Shown here: positions 49,262 to 61,621 of the stretch, piece after piece
Layout: the number at the start of each line of letters is the position of its first letter
How positions within the stretch are numbered: the stretch's first letter is position 1
Notes under the pieces: model-generated
What the model saw: only the letters and a program-made list of their open reading frames with translations
The model's database searches: none
Told to the model about the DNA's origin: nothing
Translations under genes and position numbers: made by a program
Assembly: GCA_017311315.1 (NCBI GenBank)
Contig: CM029617.1
Span: forward strand, 17,014,620-17,078,619
Source of the DNA: Dendrocalamus latiflorus
Taxonomy: Eukaryota; Streptophyta; Magnoliopsida; Poales; Poaceae
DNA: 64,000 nt
Direction of reading: 5' to 3'

Positions 49262-49545
49262 GTCTCCTCTTAGCTTTTTTTAGCGGCTTTTGGCTTTTGG
49301 CTATTGGATTTTAGCTGAAATTACATTATAGCGGCTGTTAGCTTTTTTGAGTCATTCAATTATAGAAAAATGAATAAAAATAAGAAAAAAATGAAAACAC
49401 TATTATACCTCCATGACAATACAAAGGAAATAAAGAAGAAGAGAAAAAAAGAAGAAAAGCCAAAAAACCAAAACTAAGAAGCCAATGCATTCATTTTGGC
49501 TTTTGGCTAGAAGTTGAAGCAAAAATGAACAAGGCCAAAAGGGGA
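49262..49545. repeat. dispersed MITE-like repeat related to 20500-20740
   Basis: It opens TAGCTTTTTTTAGCGGC and closes with GGCTTTTGGCTAGAAG. Inner blocks TGAGTCATTCAATT and CCATGACAATACAAAGGAA match the copy next to the Aux/IAA gene. Boundaries are approximate. Confidence 0.5.
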
Positions 49546-50916
49546 GTTTTTCTATGGTCCTACAAACCTTCTAGACAAAACTTCTTCTCTTGCCCTGTTT
49601 GAGGGCTTAAAGCCAAAAACACCCCAAAACGGTATAGCTTCAAAACTGCTTTTGGTATAATTCAAAAGCTACAACGAACTAATAAGCTAAAAGCTAGTGA
49701 AGAGGTGTTTGTGAGCTTTTTATGGGTGGGACTTTGGTGATTGTCACTAGGATTTTGGGGAAATTACCTGCATATGCCACTGGACAAAATTGTTGTGAAG
49801 GGGGGGAAACCTAGCCCCACTTCTCTAGTTCTTCCCATCTTGTGTGCCTCCCCTATATGTGTGCGAGATGCTCACACCGCCGTCTCTTTCTCCACCATCC
49901 CAACACCACCCTCCTCTTGCTACCCAAAGCCAAGCATCGCCACTAGCACCGGCCCTCTCATCTTCCTCCCTACTAATTTGGACACAGTCGGCTCCCACTG
50001 GTCCTAAGCACCGATGTGGCTAGCTCCCTCTGGACCCAAGCACTGAAGCAGCTGCCTCCCTCAAGATCCGAGCACCACCGTCGCTACCTCCCTCCAAGTC
50101 CATCCTCCTCTTGCTTGGTCAAGTCACCACCATCTCTGCCTCTCGCTGTCTTGGTTGGTGCTACCGCCATCGGTCAACCACACCACCCCATCCAACCAAA
50201 AGGTATCCTCTCCTTCTCCGACTCTCCATCTCCGATATGATTAATGTGAATGATTGGTAGCATGGATTTGCAATGGCTAGTAGTCTTGCAATTATTCTTG
50301 AGCTAATTCATTTTTGTGAGAAACTTGAAGATGGGATGCTAATATGCCCACCAAACTATGCGAGTTTTGTCCTAATTTTGCATCTTGATCACCCTGTGCT
50401 ACTAAACTATGAAGGATGATAGTTCAAGTAATTTCTCTCCTTAGATAGTGGGTTTGCTTAAGTAGTATGTGGCCTGTTCAATTCGTTTCATTGTGATTAT
50501 TCCATTATAGGATCAATGTTGGGTATATCAATATGTTTCAAGTAGATATCTATGTGACCTTTTCATCTAGTGTTACCTAGTTGCTACAGTAATCTAATAC
50601 CAAATATGTATTGTTTTCTTTGAGGTAATGCCAAAATATGTTATTGTGACACTAATGTTTTTTAGGAGTAAAGTAGGGTTCTTTGCTTAATATTTCTTCA
50701 AGGAAAGAAGATATTCCAAAGATTGCTCTAAGAAGGTAAGAACAAACCAAAATACAACCTCTAGCTCATTGAGCTCCCTTACTTCCCTAGCTAAGAACTA
50801 TAATTTGACTTTATCTTGTTTAACTTGGCAACATCATTCATTGGCAACCTTTCATAAGGTGCAACTCTTGAGAAAAGTAAGCCCAACTCAACTATAGACA
50901 CTAGGAAGGTAATTAA
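49546..50916 (+). other. probable left part of a gypsy 5' LTR
   Basis: The C-rich stretch 49860-50210 resembles the GC-rich middle of the other gypsy LTRs in the window. If the solo LTR 50917-52858 is removed, the text runs on into 52859-53761, which ends as an LTR followed by a primer-binding site. The expected TGTAACATC start was not found, so this is inference. Confidence 0.35.
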
Positions 50917-52858
50917 TGTGACAACCTTATTTTAAGAATAGGACCATTGTATTTCTTGCAACAACCTAGGAGTTCAGATGCAGATAGAAAGAGTATCATG
51001 CCTACTCACGAGTATGTAAAAGTATTAGATTGATTAAAATATGACCTAATGGCTAAACTACAATAGCTTTACGGGAGTTATGGCCCTTCAATGTTTGAAA
51101 TGAGATGAAATTCTAGAAATTTAGAAATTTCTGTTAGGTGGGTCAATTGGGATCTTCTTTTCTTTTTCAATTATTTTTCTTAAGAAAAACCTTCAGTGGT
51201 CGATAGGTGGGATCCAACTGGTTTTAATTTCTTTTCTAATTATTTTTACTGGAGAAAATAGGAGAGACTGATAAATGGGGGTCATGGTCCACATTAACTC
51301 AGTCCATAGAGCGGTTTACAAGGAATGGGATCCACGTGTTAGAGACAATGGTTCACTGATTGGGTCTACATGGTGGTTTTAAGGGTGCAGGGTCCACATG
51401 TTAGTGGTTCAAAATCTAAATCAGTGGTTAATTAGAATTTCTAATCTACTGAGACCCACATGTCATACTAACATTAATCACCTAATTAATAGTTAACTAA
51501 TTTACTAATTATGGTAACTAACTATTGCATGGGGCCTACTGGTCAGTGAGATAGAACAAGGCAAGCAGAGAGGCTCACAGCGGAGCTCCTTGCCACACTT
51601 TCCGATGGTGAGGGAGGGGTCGGTGTGCTCTTGTAAGGGGAAAAATGAGTTGCAACGGCTACTAATCATTGGTGCTTGGCAGGGAGGTGATGGCCGTACG
51701 TGGTGTGCCATGTTGTCCATGGTGGCTGACGATGATGAGGCTGGGGTATTGTGGCCAGTAATAAGGTCCAATGGCTAGCCTATTAGTTCGGCTTTGAGCT
51801 AAATTGGAAGGGAGCAGAAGAGCTTACCAGGATTTTAGGTGAGACATGAGAATGGTGATGGTGAGGGGTTTGGTTGGTGTTAGAGAAGACGAGCATGTCC
51901 TAGCGGCTCTGGGGTATGGCAAGGTAATTCAGAGGGCACATTAGCAAGGAGAGGTCAAGGCTAATACCAAGGACATGATGTCCATGGCCAAAGCTCATCA
52001 GAGCAAAGTGGGATGGGTGGCGAGGTCGATGGCGTTGTGCATGGCAGTGAGGTCGATGGCTTCAGCTTTCCCAAGAGAAAACAAGCACAGATAGGTAAGC
52101 ATGAGGTAGAGGGAAATGGGACAAGCACAAAGCACATGATGGCATTATTGAAAACTCACTAGATGACAAGGAATCAAATGGTGAAGCTTGCGGAAACTTG
52201 GGGAAGAAGGCCAAATTCTTCCTCTTTGAGGGTGAAGGGAGCACGAGAGCTTAGCAGAAATAGAGAGTGGTTCAGGGTGAGGGTTTTGACACATGAGGGC
52301 TAGTTTAAATAGGAGGGGAGAAGAGAGAAAGGGCATGGACGCCATGAGCTAGGTTTGGGAGCAAGGGGGAGGGAGGTGGGATCATGGCCCACATGGTAGT
52401 TGCGGTGAGAGAGAGAGAGAGAGAGTGGCTGGACTGTGGGAGTGAGTGCGTGTGCGTGCAACTAGGCCATGGTGGGGAGAGAAAGAGAGGGAAGGGTTGG
52501 GTGCGGTGCACAGGCTGGCGCAAACAAAAAGAGAGTTGGGCTAGGCAGGGTGAAAGGATTTGTCCCAAAGGTAAGGGAGGGAAGAATTAAAGTTTAAACT
52601 TTAATTTGGGATTTGATTTGAGTTTGAATTTGTAATTTGAATTCAAAATGGGATTGCGCACAAAAGTTTTAGGGAAAATTTTTTTAGCACCCAATTAAGT
52701 TTTAAAATTTTTCCCATTTCATTTTTTGGTTAAGGAAATTATTTTAAAATCTAAAATCTCAAGCAAAGCTTTGAGGGAAATTTCAAAATGCACCAAAAAA
52801 TTTTAAAACCTATGAAAATTATGCATGTTTTATTTTGAGGCAAATTTGAGTTGTTACA
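50917..52858 (-). mobile_element. probable solo LTR of a gypsy element, minus orientation
   Basis: The plus strand starts TGTGACAACC and ends GAGTTGTTACA, giving inverted ends TGTGACAAC / TGTAACAAC. It has the same layout as the other minus LTRs: AT-rich start on the right, GC-rich part at 51800-52560, and GACCTAATGGCTAAAC near the left end. The flanks ATTAA and ACTAC match at only three of five bases, so the duplication is weak. A GA microsatellite lies at 52408-52425. Confidence 0.55.
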
Positions 52859-53761
52859 ACTACCATACCAAGTGTTCAATTCGATAGAGTCACTGGTGGT
52901 AATATGAAAAGAATAGATGCAAGTTTGTTGGTAAAGAACTTTTTAATTAAAATAGTAAAACATTATTTAATTACCAAGAGGGTTTTGTCAACCACAATTT
53001 TCACATTGAAATCATCCAAATTCTACTTATGCCTTGTTATAGGAATCACCTATAAAACATGGCTTCATTGACTAGGAGCACAACATATTCGAATATCATC
53101 TATTGTACTCTGTAGAGTTACCCAATTTTACCCACCAGATTTCTCAAACTCATAATGTCAAGTAGTAGTCACGTAACATGATCGCATACGACTGAGCTGA
53201 GACAACAAAGCTATACTAGTGACACTACAAGAAGGACATATCATGTGGGTAAAGTTGTGTAACCTCTACAGAGTGTAAAACTATTCACTTTAAATTATTG
53301 CTTTATGCAAAACAACCACTCAGCCATCTTTGGTAAGTCTTACATACTATATTGCATTCTTTGTTATAAACGACTTCCTGAGTACTCTATGTAATCACAA
53401 GTATATCCATATTTTATTAGTTGAAGAAGAATCATACCAACCAGATGTGTGTGAAGGAGGATACTTCAGTGACTTCTCAGATTAGGACTTTGCTCCCCAG
53501 TTCATTGTTTGTGGGCTTATTGAATGGCTATTATATTTGTTTATGTTTTTAACTGCTAGTTTTTGCTAAGCCTTTTAGGCTATTATCTATAAGCTTAGCC
53601 ATAAGGTCGTAACTCTAATAACTAATAATATTTGAGTATTTTCTTAGTAAACCGTGATATGGTCGATATTTCATCTATGTTTATATTGTGTGCATTAGCG
53701 TGATTCTGGACAAGTGTGGAATACATAGGATAGTCCAAATTTGCAAATTCGGATCTCGACA
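52859..53761 (+). mobile_element. 3' part of the 5' LTR of a Ty3/gypsy element
   Basis: It ends CGGATCTCGACA at 53761 and is followed after four bases by TGGTTTCAAAGCC, close to the initiator-tRNA-Met primer-binding site. It contains an inverted pair built from ACTCTGTAGAGTTACCC and GTAACCTCTACAGAGT (53104-53282). Confidence 0.7.
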
Positions 53762-53995
53762 GAGGTGGTTTCAAAGCCATATCGGCTGTAGGACGAAGCC
53801 CTAGTTAGAATGGGAGAGCCTTAAGGATGTATGAAACTCAAAAAATCATGTAACTTGAATCACATATAAAGGAAATTTTACGTATTGGTGTTTCTCTTTC
53901 TCACCCCCCTTCTTAGAATATTACTCTCGTCTTCATCTAAACCATTAAAGTTGTCACTAATCCACTCCTGTATTAAAAATTTTGTAGATGTTGTT

Positions 53996-54780
53996 CATCA
54001 ATTCCTTCACCAGTGAGGAAGGTGGCTTTTGTGAGGAGTTGTGGCCCATGCTTTAGGACTTGGGTTACACTCGCTGCCCTCAGTTGCATGGATTCACTAC
54101 CACTAGGGATGGTAGAGAGGTCTGGAGGGTCAGAATCACCATCTTCTTCAAGAATGGACATGATAGCCACTCTTATTGCTTCACTGTGGAGTGTGAGACT
54201 TTCAAGTGGGGATGCCAAGAAGTTGCCAGAGTAGCCCTCGCCCGCTTGAGTTTCGCCCACTGTCATTCCCTGGCGGGCACTCCTTTTCATTACTTTCCCT
54301 ATCACAAGAAGGGAAGTCTTCAACATGATCGGGAGTTTAGAAGGTGAAGCCGATCCCACGGTTGTCTACATGGCTTCACTCATCAAGGCACAGGATGATG
54401 CCTACAACCACCTAGGCTTGGAATTGGAAGGTGCTCAGGCAATGCTAAGAGAGGTGCAGTTGGAGTTGGCACAATTCAAGGAGCTACACCAAGACATACA
54501 ACAACTTCAAGTGCTATAGCAAGAGTTGGTGCATTAGCAAGAGCTTGAATACGAGAAGGAGCTTCGATCACAGACACCACAGGAGCAGCTTCGTACTCTC
54601 CTATGGAGCTGCCACCCCGAGGGCTTACACCAAAAGCATCTCCAGTTCATCACCGACATCCGAAGCTTAGGACCACCGCACGCAAGAAGGTCTCGCACGC
54701 TCGTCAGTTGGACAGCTTTGTGTCTCTGAGGGAGTACCGTGCGATGCACCCATCAGGCCCACTACTAGAGGAGCAGGATA
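53996..54780 (+). pseudogene. unrecognised ORF upstream of gag in the gypsy element
   Basis: A reading chain broken by stops and frame changes runs from the segment ending SEEGGFCEELWPML through a block with HCHSLAGTPFHYFPYHK (54060-54347) to a segment with VVYMASLIKAQDDAYNHLG and leucine/glutamine-rich text (54325-54519). The last part could form a coiled coil. Rice LTR elements are known to carry extra ORFs of unknown role in this position, and the layout fits, but I cannot name a domain. After 54780 an acidic tail-like stretch (EEEEDPEECEFDEYA) continues. Confidence 0.5.
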
Positions 54781-55124
54781 GCTAAGTGTAGTGGAGAACT
54801 AGAAGAGGAAGAAGATCCAGAAGAGTGCGAGTTTGATGAGTATGCCTAGGAGGACGAAGAGTAGAAGAGTAGCATTAGAGTAGTAGTGGTAGTAAGAGTA
54901 TGTAGCAATCCAAATAAAATGTGCATGCAATTGCCTGTGACGTGAGTTGCAGTTATGCTTTTAGCATTATGTTGCAGCCATGTCAAAACTTTACTTGGAG
55001 TTAATGGAAGTGTTTCTTTTGTTAGCCTTTCTCAGCTAAGTGTGTGCTTAGTTAAGTTGCCATTAGAATACCCCCTTAGACGAGTTTACCTCTTACCCTT
55101 GCTATTCCCTTTTTCCTTGGTAAC

Positions 55125-57125
55125 TGTAGGATCGAATATGGCAATAGAAGGGGGGGGTGAATGGTGCCTCTTATAAAACACCCCTCAAAAGTATCCACTT
55201 GAGAAACTTCTCACCAATAGCTATAGAAGCTATGATGGAAATAACTCATGCTCTCTGGAAAACCTCTCTGGACACACATGAGAAGAAGGCAAGGCAAAAA
55301 CAGAAAGGCAATGTGAAAGCAACAGAGACTACACTGAAAACAAACACACTAAAGGGCCAGTCAGACCGGTGTGCATTGGCCGGTCAGACCGCCCGCACAT
55401 CGCCGGTCTGACCGGTCCTGGAATGCCGGTTTGAGCTTTATACCGGCCGGTCTGACCGCCACTGGTGGAGCGGTCTGACCGCCATGTAAGGTCCGGTCAG
55501 ACCGGCCTCCTCGAGAGCTGAACAGTCAGCAAGCAGAAAACAGACTGAAACTTCAGACTTTGACCATTTTAATGCAATTTGATAAAATCTTGAGATCTTT
55601 TCAAACCAACAGAGAAAGGACTTGATTCAAATAGTAGAGGGACTCTAGGAAACAAAAGAACTCACAAAGAGAGCAAGAATTCAAGATTTTAGCAAAAATC
55701 TGAAAAGTGAGTTCAATATGGACAAATTTCCAAATTGCTCACAAATTTTGAATCTTTTGCTCATGAGCTTTTTCAATCCACTTAGCAATGATCTCACGAC
55801 TAGACAAACAAAATCTCAAGCCATTTTGTGAAGGGAAACAGGAGATTCCATTATGCCCTGACTAGAAACCCTATAAATGCACAAACAGAGGAAATCTTGC
55901 GAAGGACTCAGTAAGCATTGAAATCAATGATTCCTCCATTTGCTCTTGGGAATGGAATAGCCAAAAGGTTTAGAGTATTCTCGCATCACAGAGCATCTCA
56001 TTTTGCAGCTTCATTACAAGAATCAACCAAGAACCTCAAGAACTCAAGAAGTCAACAGAGAAACACAAAAAAGGGCAGAAATTGGTCCATCTCAAAATAA
56101 AACCATCTCAGATTGATATTGAGGTTTACAACCACTACAACCCCATATGCGATTGAAACAAGGAAATCACACTACATGCTTCCTCTCACATGAGAGCACT
56201 CACAGCTCAGCTCATTTCATTGCTTGAGCTCACTCTCCAGAGTTCACTTCTTTGCTTGAGCTCACTCTAATGCCTGAATGGATACACTTCTTGCTGCACA
56301 TCCCTCTCCTTTTAACAACAAGGGCGCACCCTGAAGGAGAAATACAAGAAGTGTCATACTCCACCCACTCAAACCTCACACACACAAATGAGGTAAGGGG
56401 TCAAACCAGATTTTTGGAGGGAAAACAGCCTCCACCTCCATTGCTTAAGTCAAATTACTAATTTGCCCCTCAAGCACCTTTCTGGAAGCTTCCCGCAACC
56501 GGCACCTTTGACTAACTGAACCTCGACTCCTCCCTGAGTCTAGTCCGGTCCGCTTCGCTGCACACGACCGCACCCGGCATCCTGACCATTTGGACCTCCG
56601 ACTCCTCCCTGAGCCTAGTCCTGATCCACTCGCCGCTGCCCGTCATGTCCACCCGACACCGACTGAGACCTCCAACTACACCTGAGTCTAGTCCTGGTCT
56701 GTTCCGTCGCACGCGACCGCAACTGACTTCCAACTGTTCTGGACCTCCGACTCCTCCCTGAGCCTTGTCCCGGTCCTCTCGTTGTCGCCCGTCGTGTCCA
56801 TCACCGGTAGCTCCAGCTCCGGTTCCTCGTCTCCTGACTCACAACCACCCCACCAGCCTCGATCATCTTCGGCATCACCGATCGTCTGGACCTCAACACC
56901 TCCTGTGCCTAGTCCTGGTCCTCCTCGCCTCACCATGACCTAGCTCCAAAGTCCTGCAGTCACACAGATAAGCAAACCGTCACATAGCACCGCACGAAAC
57001 AACATAATCAATAATAGCTCAAGTAAAGGTACTCAAACCTAGAATACCCAAAACAAACTCAAACTCACTAAACCAACCATCAATTGCTCATCACCAACAT
57101 GGGGATACCTCCACATGGTCTCTCA
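55125..57125 (-). mobile_element. solo LTR of the TGAGAGACCATGTGG family inside the gypsy element
   Basis: On the minus strand it starts TGAGAGACCATGTGGAGG at 57125 and ends CGATCCTACA at 55125. A perfect 5-bp duplication GTAAC flanks it (55120-55124 and 57126-57130). It carries five perfect CGGTCWGACCG palindromes plus one variant at 55352-55506. No coding region lies inside. Confidence 0.9.
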
Positions 57126-57149
57126 GTAACCGAGGTGTCACCCCGTGAG

Positions 57150-58190
57150 ATGGTTGATACACAGAGTTTAGCTGGATGCAATTAGATGCCTTCAGAACCT
57201 AGCAATAGTGCCTCGAATCCTTTAGCTTAGGGGCAGCCGCCGATCCCAATAGGATTGGATCCAACTTTGAGTCAGTTCATGGCAGCTCAAACTCAACTCA
57301 TGAACACGATGATGTAGTATCGAGCAGTAGTTGCTCCTCAACCAGATCGTCTAATGTCCATATTTGCAGAATTTATGAGGACTAGATCGCCAGCTCATTC
57401 CAATTCATCTGAGCCTTTGGAACTAGTTGATTGGATTCGTTCAGTGGAAAAGAAGCTAAATCTTGCTCAGTGTATTGATCGAGAAAAAAGTTCTCTACAC
57501 CGCTCACCAATTGGAAGGAGCCACTGTAGAACGGTGGGAGAACTACTACGCCACTCATGAGGACCAAGATAGTATCACGTGGGCATAGTTCACCATAGCC
57601 CTTCGTCATACCCTTATCCTGGATGGGGTGATCGAGATAAAGAAGGAAGAATTTCATGAATTGTAACTAAAGAACACGTTAATGAGTGAATATCTCAACA
57701 AGTTCACTCAGCTAGCTCGCTATGCCCCAGAGGACGTAGCAACTAATGATGCTCATCAGAAGCGATTCCACAAAGATCTCAACCCTGCACTGAAAATTCA
57801 AGTAGTGGGCAACGACTATGCCAGTTTCCAAAATATGGTGGACAAAGCTACAGTCATTGAAGAAAGTTCTCATCAACTAGAAGGGACTCATAAGAGAAGG
57901 CTGATGCGATAGGGAGCTCACACGCATCAGACTCAGAAGCCTCACTTCAATGCTTATCAGCCTGCTCGAGTGCCATAGCAGTCAATATTTAGGACTCCGA
58001 CACCTGCACCTTGCTTCAATGCTTCAGGACCACACCCAATCAGTGGAACAGTCAGCCTCATATGAATGCCAATCTGCAGTAGAAATTACCTGTTTCAAGT
58101 GCCATGAGCCTGGACACTATGCCAATAAGTGCCCACATAAGCAAGCCCTAATGCCAGTTCATTTCCAATCTGGGAGCTACAACAGATAGA
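57150..58190 (+). pseudogene. Ty3/gypsy gag remnant with CCHC knuckle
   Basis: 57354-57480 encodes the start of the retrotransposon capsid domain (LELVDWIRSVEKKLNLAQC). The frame shifts near 57480-57680, and 57682-57912 encodes the later capsid part (MSEYLNKFTQLARYAPEDV, ending TVIEESSHQLEG). The CCHC zinc knuckle C-x2-C-x4-H-x4-C (CFKCHEPGHYANKC) is at 58091-58132. Multiple stops make it inactive. Confidence 0.82.
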
Positions 58191-58199
58191 ACCCCTGCA

Positions 58200-59910
58200 T
58201 TGAGAACAACACGTGGAATGTCACAATTTTCAGGTCAAGTCAACTGTATGCAGCCATCTGTTGTTAGAAGATAAGTGAATCACGTCACCTCAGAGAAGGC
58301 CCAAGCAGCACTGGATGTTGTGATTGGGAAGGCCAATGTAGTAGCCCATGCGTTGAGTAGGAAGAGTACTAGAATACTGTGATGATCAAGGAAAGCCAGC
58401 CAGCTATACATGAGGAATTTTAAAAGCTTATTTTGGGGTTGGTTGAGGAAGGAGTTTTAGCCACTATGGAGGTGAAGCCAACATTGTATGACCAAATTCG
58501 GCAAGCACAGATTGACAACAAGGGTATTTAAAGAATCCAGGTCAACCTTAGCAAAGGAAAAGCTTCAGGTTTTGCTAAAGATGAGCAAGGTATGTTATGA
58601 TTCAAGGAACGGTTGTGTGTGCTAGATAAAAAGGAGTTAAAAGAGTTACTAACCATATAGGCCCATGAATCTTCATACTTGATTCATCCGGCAAGTACGA
58701 AGAAGTACCAAGATGTCAAGGACAAATATTGGTGGCGTAATATGAAGCATGAGATAGCAGAGTATGTTGCACTTTGTGATGTATTTTAGATAGTTAAAGC
58801 CGAGCATCAGAGACTGGCAGGTCGGTTGCGACCACTAAGAATTCCTGAGTGGAAGTGGGAAGAAGTTGGTATGGACTTTATCACCGGATTACCGAAGACT
58901 AAGGAAGGGTTTGATTCCATCTGGGTAATTGTGGATCGTTTGACACAAGTTGCTCATTTCCTTCCAGTTACGATGACTTACGCTGGTGACAAGTTGGCAG
59001 ATCCATATATGTCAAGGATTGTAAGTCTGCATGGTGTATTTAAAAAATAGTGTCAGATCATGGATCATAATTCACACCAAGTTTTTGGGAGAGTTTCCAT
59101 GAAGCCATGGGTACCCATTTGAATTTCAGTACAACGTACCACCCTCAAACAGATGGGCAGATAGAACGTGTGAATCAGATTCTCAAGGATATGTTAAGAG
59201 ATTGTGTGCTAGACTATGGAGCTAAGTGGGACAGATGTTTACCTTTCACAGAGTTCTTCTACAACAACAGTTACCAGACTAGTTTGCAAATGTCACTGTT
59301 GGAAGCTTTGTATGGTAGAAAATACATAACCCCTCTCAATTGGAAAGAGACTAGGGAGGGTCAAGTCTTTGGTCCAGAATGTCTGAAAGAACCTGAGGAC
59401 AAGCTTTGTCTAATTCGAGAAGGACTAAAGATGTCTCAGACTAGGCAGAAGAGCTATTCAGATACTTGCCAACAAGAATTGAACTTTGAGCCCGACGATT
59501 ACGTGTATCTCAGAATTATGCCATTCAAAGGATTTAAGAGGTTTTAGATGAAAGAAAAGCTTGCACCAAGGTACGTGGGACCATTCAAGGTTTTGAGGCA
59601 AAAAGGACAAGTTGCTTATTAGTTAGAGCTACCTGCAGCCTTCAGTGAGATACATGAGGTCTTCCATGTGTCTCAGCTAAAGAAATGTTTACGAGTGCTA
59701 GAGGAGGCAGTGCTAGTGGAAGCTGTTGATCTTCAAGAGGATTTATCTTACAAGGAGCACCCTGTCAAGGTCTTAGAAGTGTCAGAGCGCAGGACAAGGA
59801 GCAAGGCCGTCCGCTTTTGTGATGTCCAAGGGAGCAACCACTCAGAGGAGGAAGCAACTTGGGAGTATGAAGGGGATCCAAGAGCAAAGTTTTCTAACCT
59901 ATTCTCTTAG
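58200..59910 (+). pseudogene. Ty3/gypsy pol remnant: RNase H tail, integrase, chromodomain-like end
   Basis: 58270-58322 reads as the start of the protease linker (HVTSEKAQAALDVV), and from 58323 as the end of RNase H (ANVVAHALSRKS), so the protease, reverse transcriptase and most of RNase H are deleted at this junction. The integrase follows: a zinc-binding relic (YWWRNMKHEIAEY) in which the final C-x2-C is damaged by a stop, MDFITGLPKTKEG with the first catalytic Asp (about 58871), a broken second-Asp block (frameshift near 59045), and QTDGQIERVNQ with the Glu (about 59150-59180). The C-terminal domain runs to a chromodomain-like EEATWEYEGD and a stop at 59908-59910. It is the same family type as the minus-strand copy at 32579-33636. 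Confidence 0.87.
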
Positions 59911-59956
59911 CAGGCTAGAATCTCAAGGTCCAGATTTTAATTAATGGGGGGAGGTT

Positions 59957-60305
59957 TGTAACATCTAGATTTTTAGAGCCTTTTTAAGCTTTTAAAACAA
60001 AATTCACCATTTGGATTTTTTTGGAACTAATTAAAGCTTAAATTGCATTTTTATTAATTAAAAGGGTTTAATATGACTAAATAAAACTTTAACATTTGCA
60101 GAAAGTATTTTATTTGGGTTCCTTATGTTACAAGAAAAAATTTTATGAATTTTTGGATTTTATTTGGATTTATTTGCTATTTTCTAGAGCCCAAATGAAT
60201 TTATTTGAATTTCTAAAAATAGAAAACCTTTAGAAAACACTAAAACCTTTTGGGCCAAATCCTATCTCCTCTGGTCCAAATCACTTCCAGCCCACCTTAT
60301 ACTTG
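59957..60305 (+). mobile_element. start of the gypsy 3' LTR, truncated
   Basis: It starts TGTAACATCTAG right after the purine tract. The AT-rich opening typical of this LTR group runs to about 60300, where similarity to the group can no longer be followed. Confidence 0.65.
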
Positions 60306-61621
60306 AGAACAACATAGTTTTCTACATGTTTAATAATGCACTTAAGAGCTGCAAAATGCTACTCTGTAACTGGATAGTTATAAAGGCAGCTTTCAGGTAT
60401 ACTGTGAAACATGCGAAGGAAAAGTTACTAGTCGGATATAGGATTTGCCTCTCTTGCATAACACGAGAGATATCTGTGGGTCCCTTGATGTGATTGGATA
60501 AAGAAAGTATATGGCCATGCCATGAGTTGTCAAAGAGTTGACCATATGAAGTTATCCATCACAAGATAAGAAAAAAGATTGAATAGTTCATAGATAAAAC
60601 ACTTCTCTCCTAGAGTTCGATTAAGTATCGTGAGGCAAAAGGAGAATACACAAACATGTCATATAGTCCAACCAGATGCAAAATGGTCATGAGCTGGTCG
60701 GACATATCAAAAACTGGTATGTGAACTAGTTGTATAGGGATACAAACTGGTTGTGACCATGTACGATCTAGTCATAAGGAGTTATGAGCTGGTCATGAGT
60801 GACTAAGACCTAGTTGTAGATCATATAGTATAAGGTTCATCCAAATTAATCTTTGTGTATATTTAGAGACTGATATATTCTACTAGGGAGCACTACCGAC
60901 CAGTGATCGGAAAGGTATTTCTAGATTACAACTAAATGTACATGAACCTACAGGGTTACACACTTAACGGGTTAGAATAGTAAGGGTCCGGATGATAGAC
61001 TTCGAGTGAAATACAATCTTTACTCATATTGGATAAGGATCTGAGTGGGATATGATCTCTGTTAGTACTGGATATGGATCCAATTAGAGTCTCTATAAAA
61101 AGGGGTGCGTGGGCTATGGGTTGTATGTGTCTGAAACACACCCATCTAAACCCTAGCTGTCACTTCCTGAAAGCCCTGCTGTGTACTGGTGCTAGTACAC
61201 CAGCACACGGCGTTCCATTCCAGGACGTGTGGATTTTGGTAGAGGTGTTGTTGTGACTATGGCATTGGTTGGGATGATCACGAGGAGGAGATGGTTGGCT
61301 CATGGAGATCGAATACCGCTTGAGGATAATCGCCTTTCGAAGACACTGATCAGGACATTGGTCGATCGATTAGTTTCATTACATCGACGACCGCTGCATT
61401 GAACCAGGCTGGTTCAACTCTTCTTCCGCTGCACTGCACATCTAGTGGTAACGATCTATGATGCCTTATTCTTATGTCTTCCTAGTTTATGTGGTAGAAA
61501 TTTTAATTTACACTAGTGTAGCATATCATGTATCCCAACACCAATTATATCACAAAGTTTAATGGTGAACAACCTAGCATATGGATCACTAGCCCCAAAG
61601 GATACCATTCTCTACTAACAT
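60306..61621 (+). other. possible LTR of an unidentified element
   Basis: A TATAAAAAGG box lies at about 61103-61112, followed by an LTR-like leader (ACACCCATCTAAACCCTAG). A TCCCAACA string at about 61526-61533 could be an LTR end. No purine tract, primer-binding site or coding region supports this, and I could not set boundaries. Confidence 0.3.

Larger units (their letters stand above)
53762..59956 (+). mobile_element. internally deleted Ty3/gypsy element with a nested solo LTR
   Basis: Primer-binding site near 53766, extra ORF (53996-54780), solo LTR insertion (55125-57125), gag with zinc knuckle (57150-58190), then a jump to the RNase H tail and integrase (58323-59910), polypurine tract GGGGGGAGGTT (about 59946-59956), and the 3' LTR start at 59957. 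Protease and reverse transcriptase are missing. Confidence 0.8.

Noticed and set aside
50917..52858. 5-bp target duplication for this LTR
   Set aside because: ATTAA and ACTAC agree at only three positions, so the duplication is not claimed.
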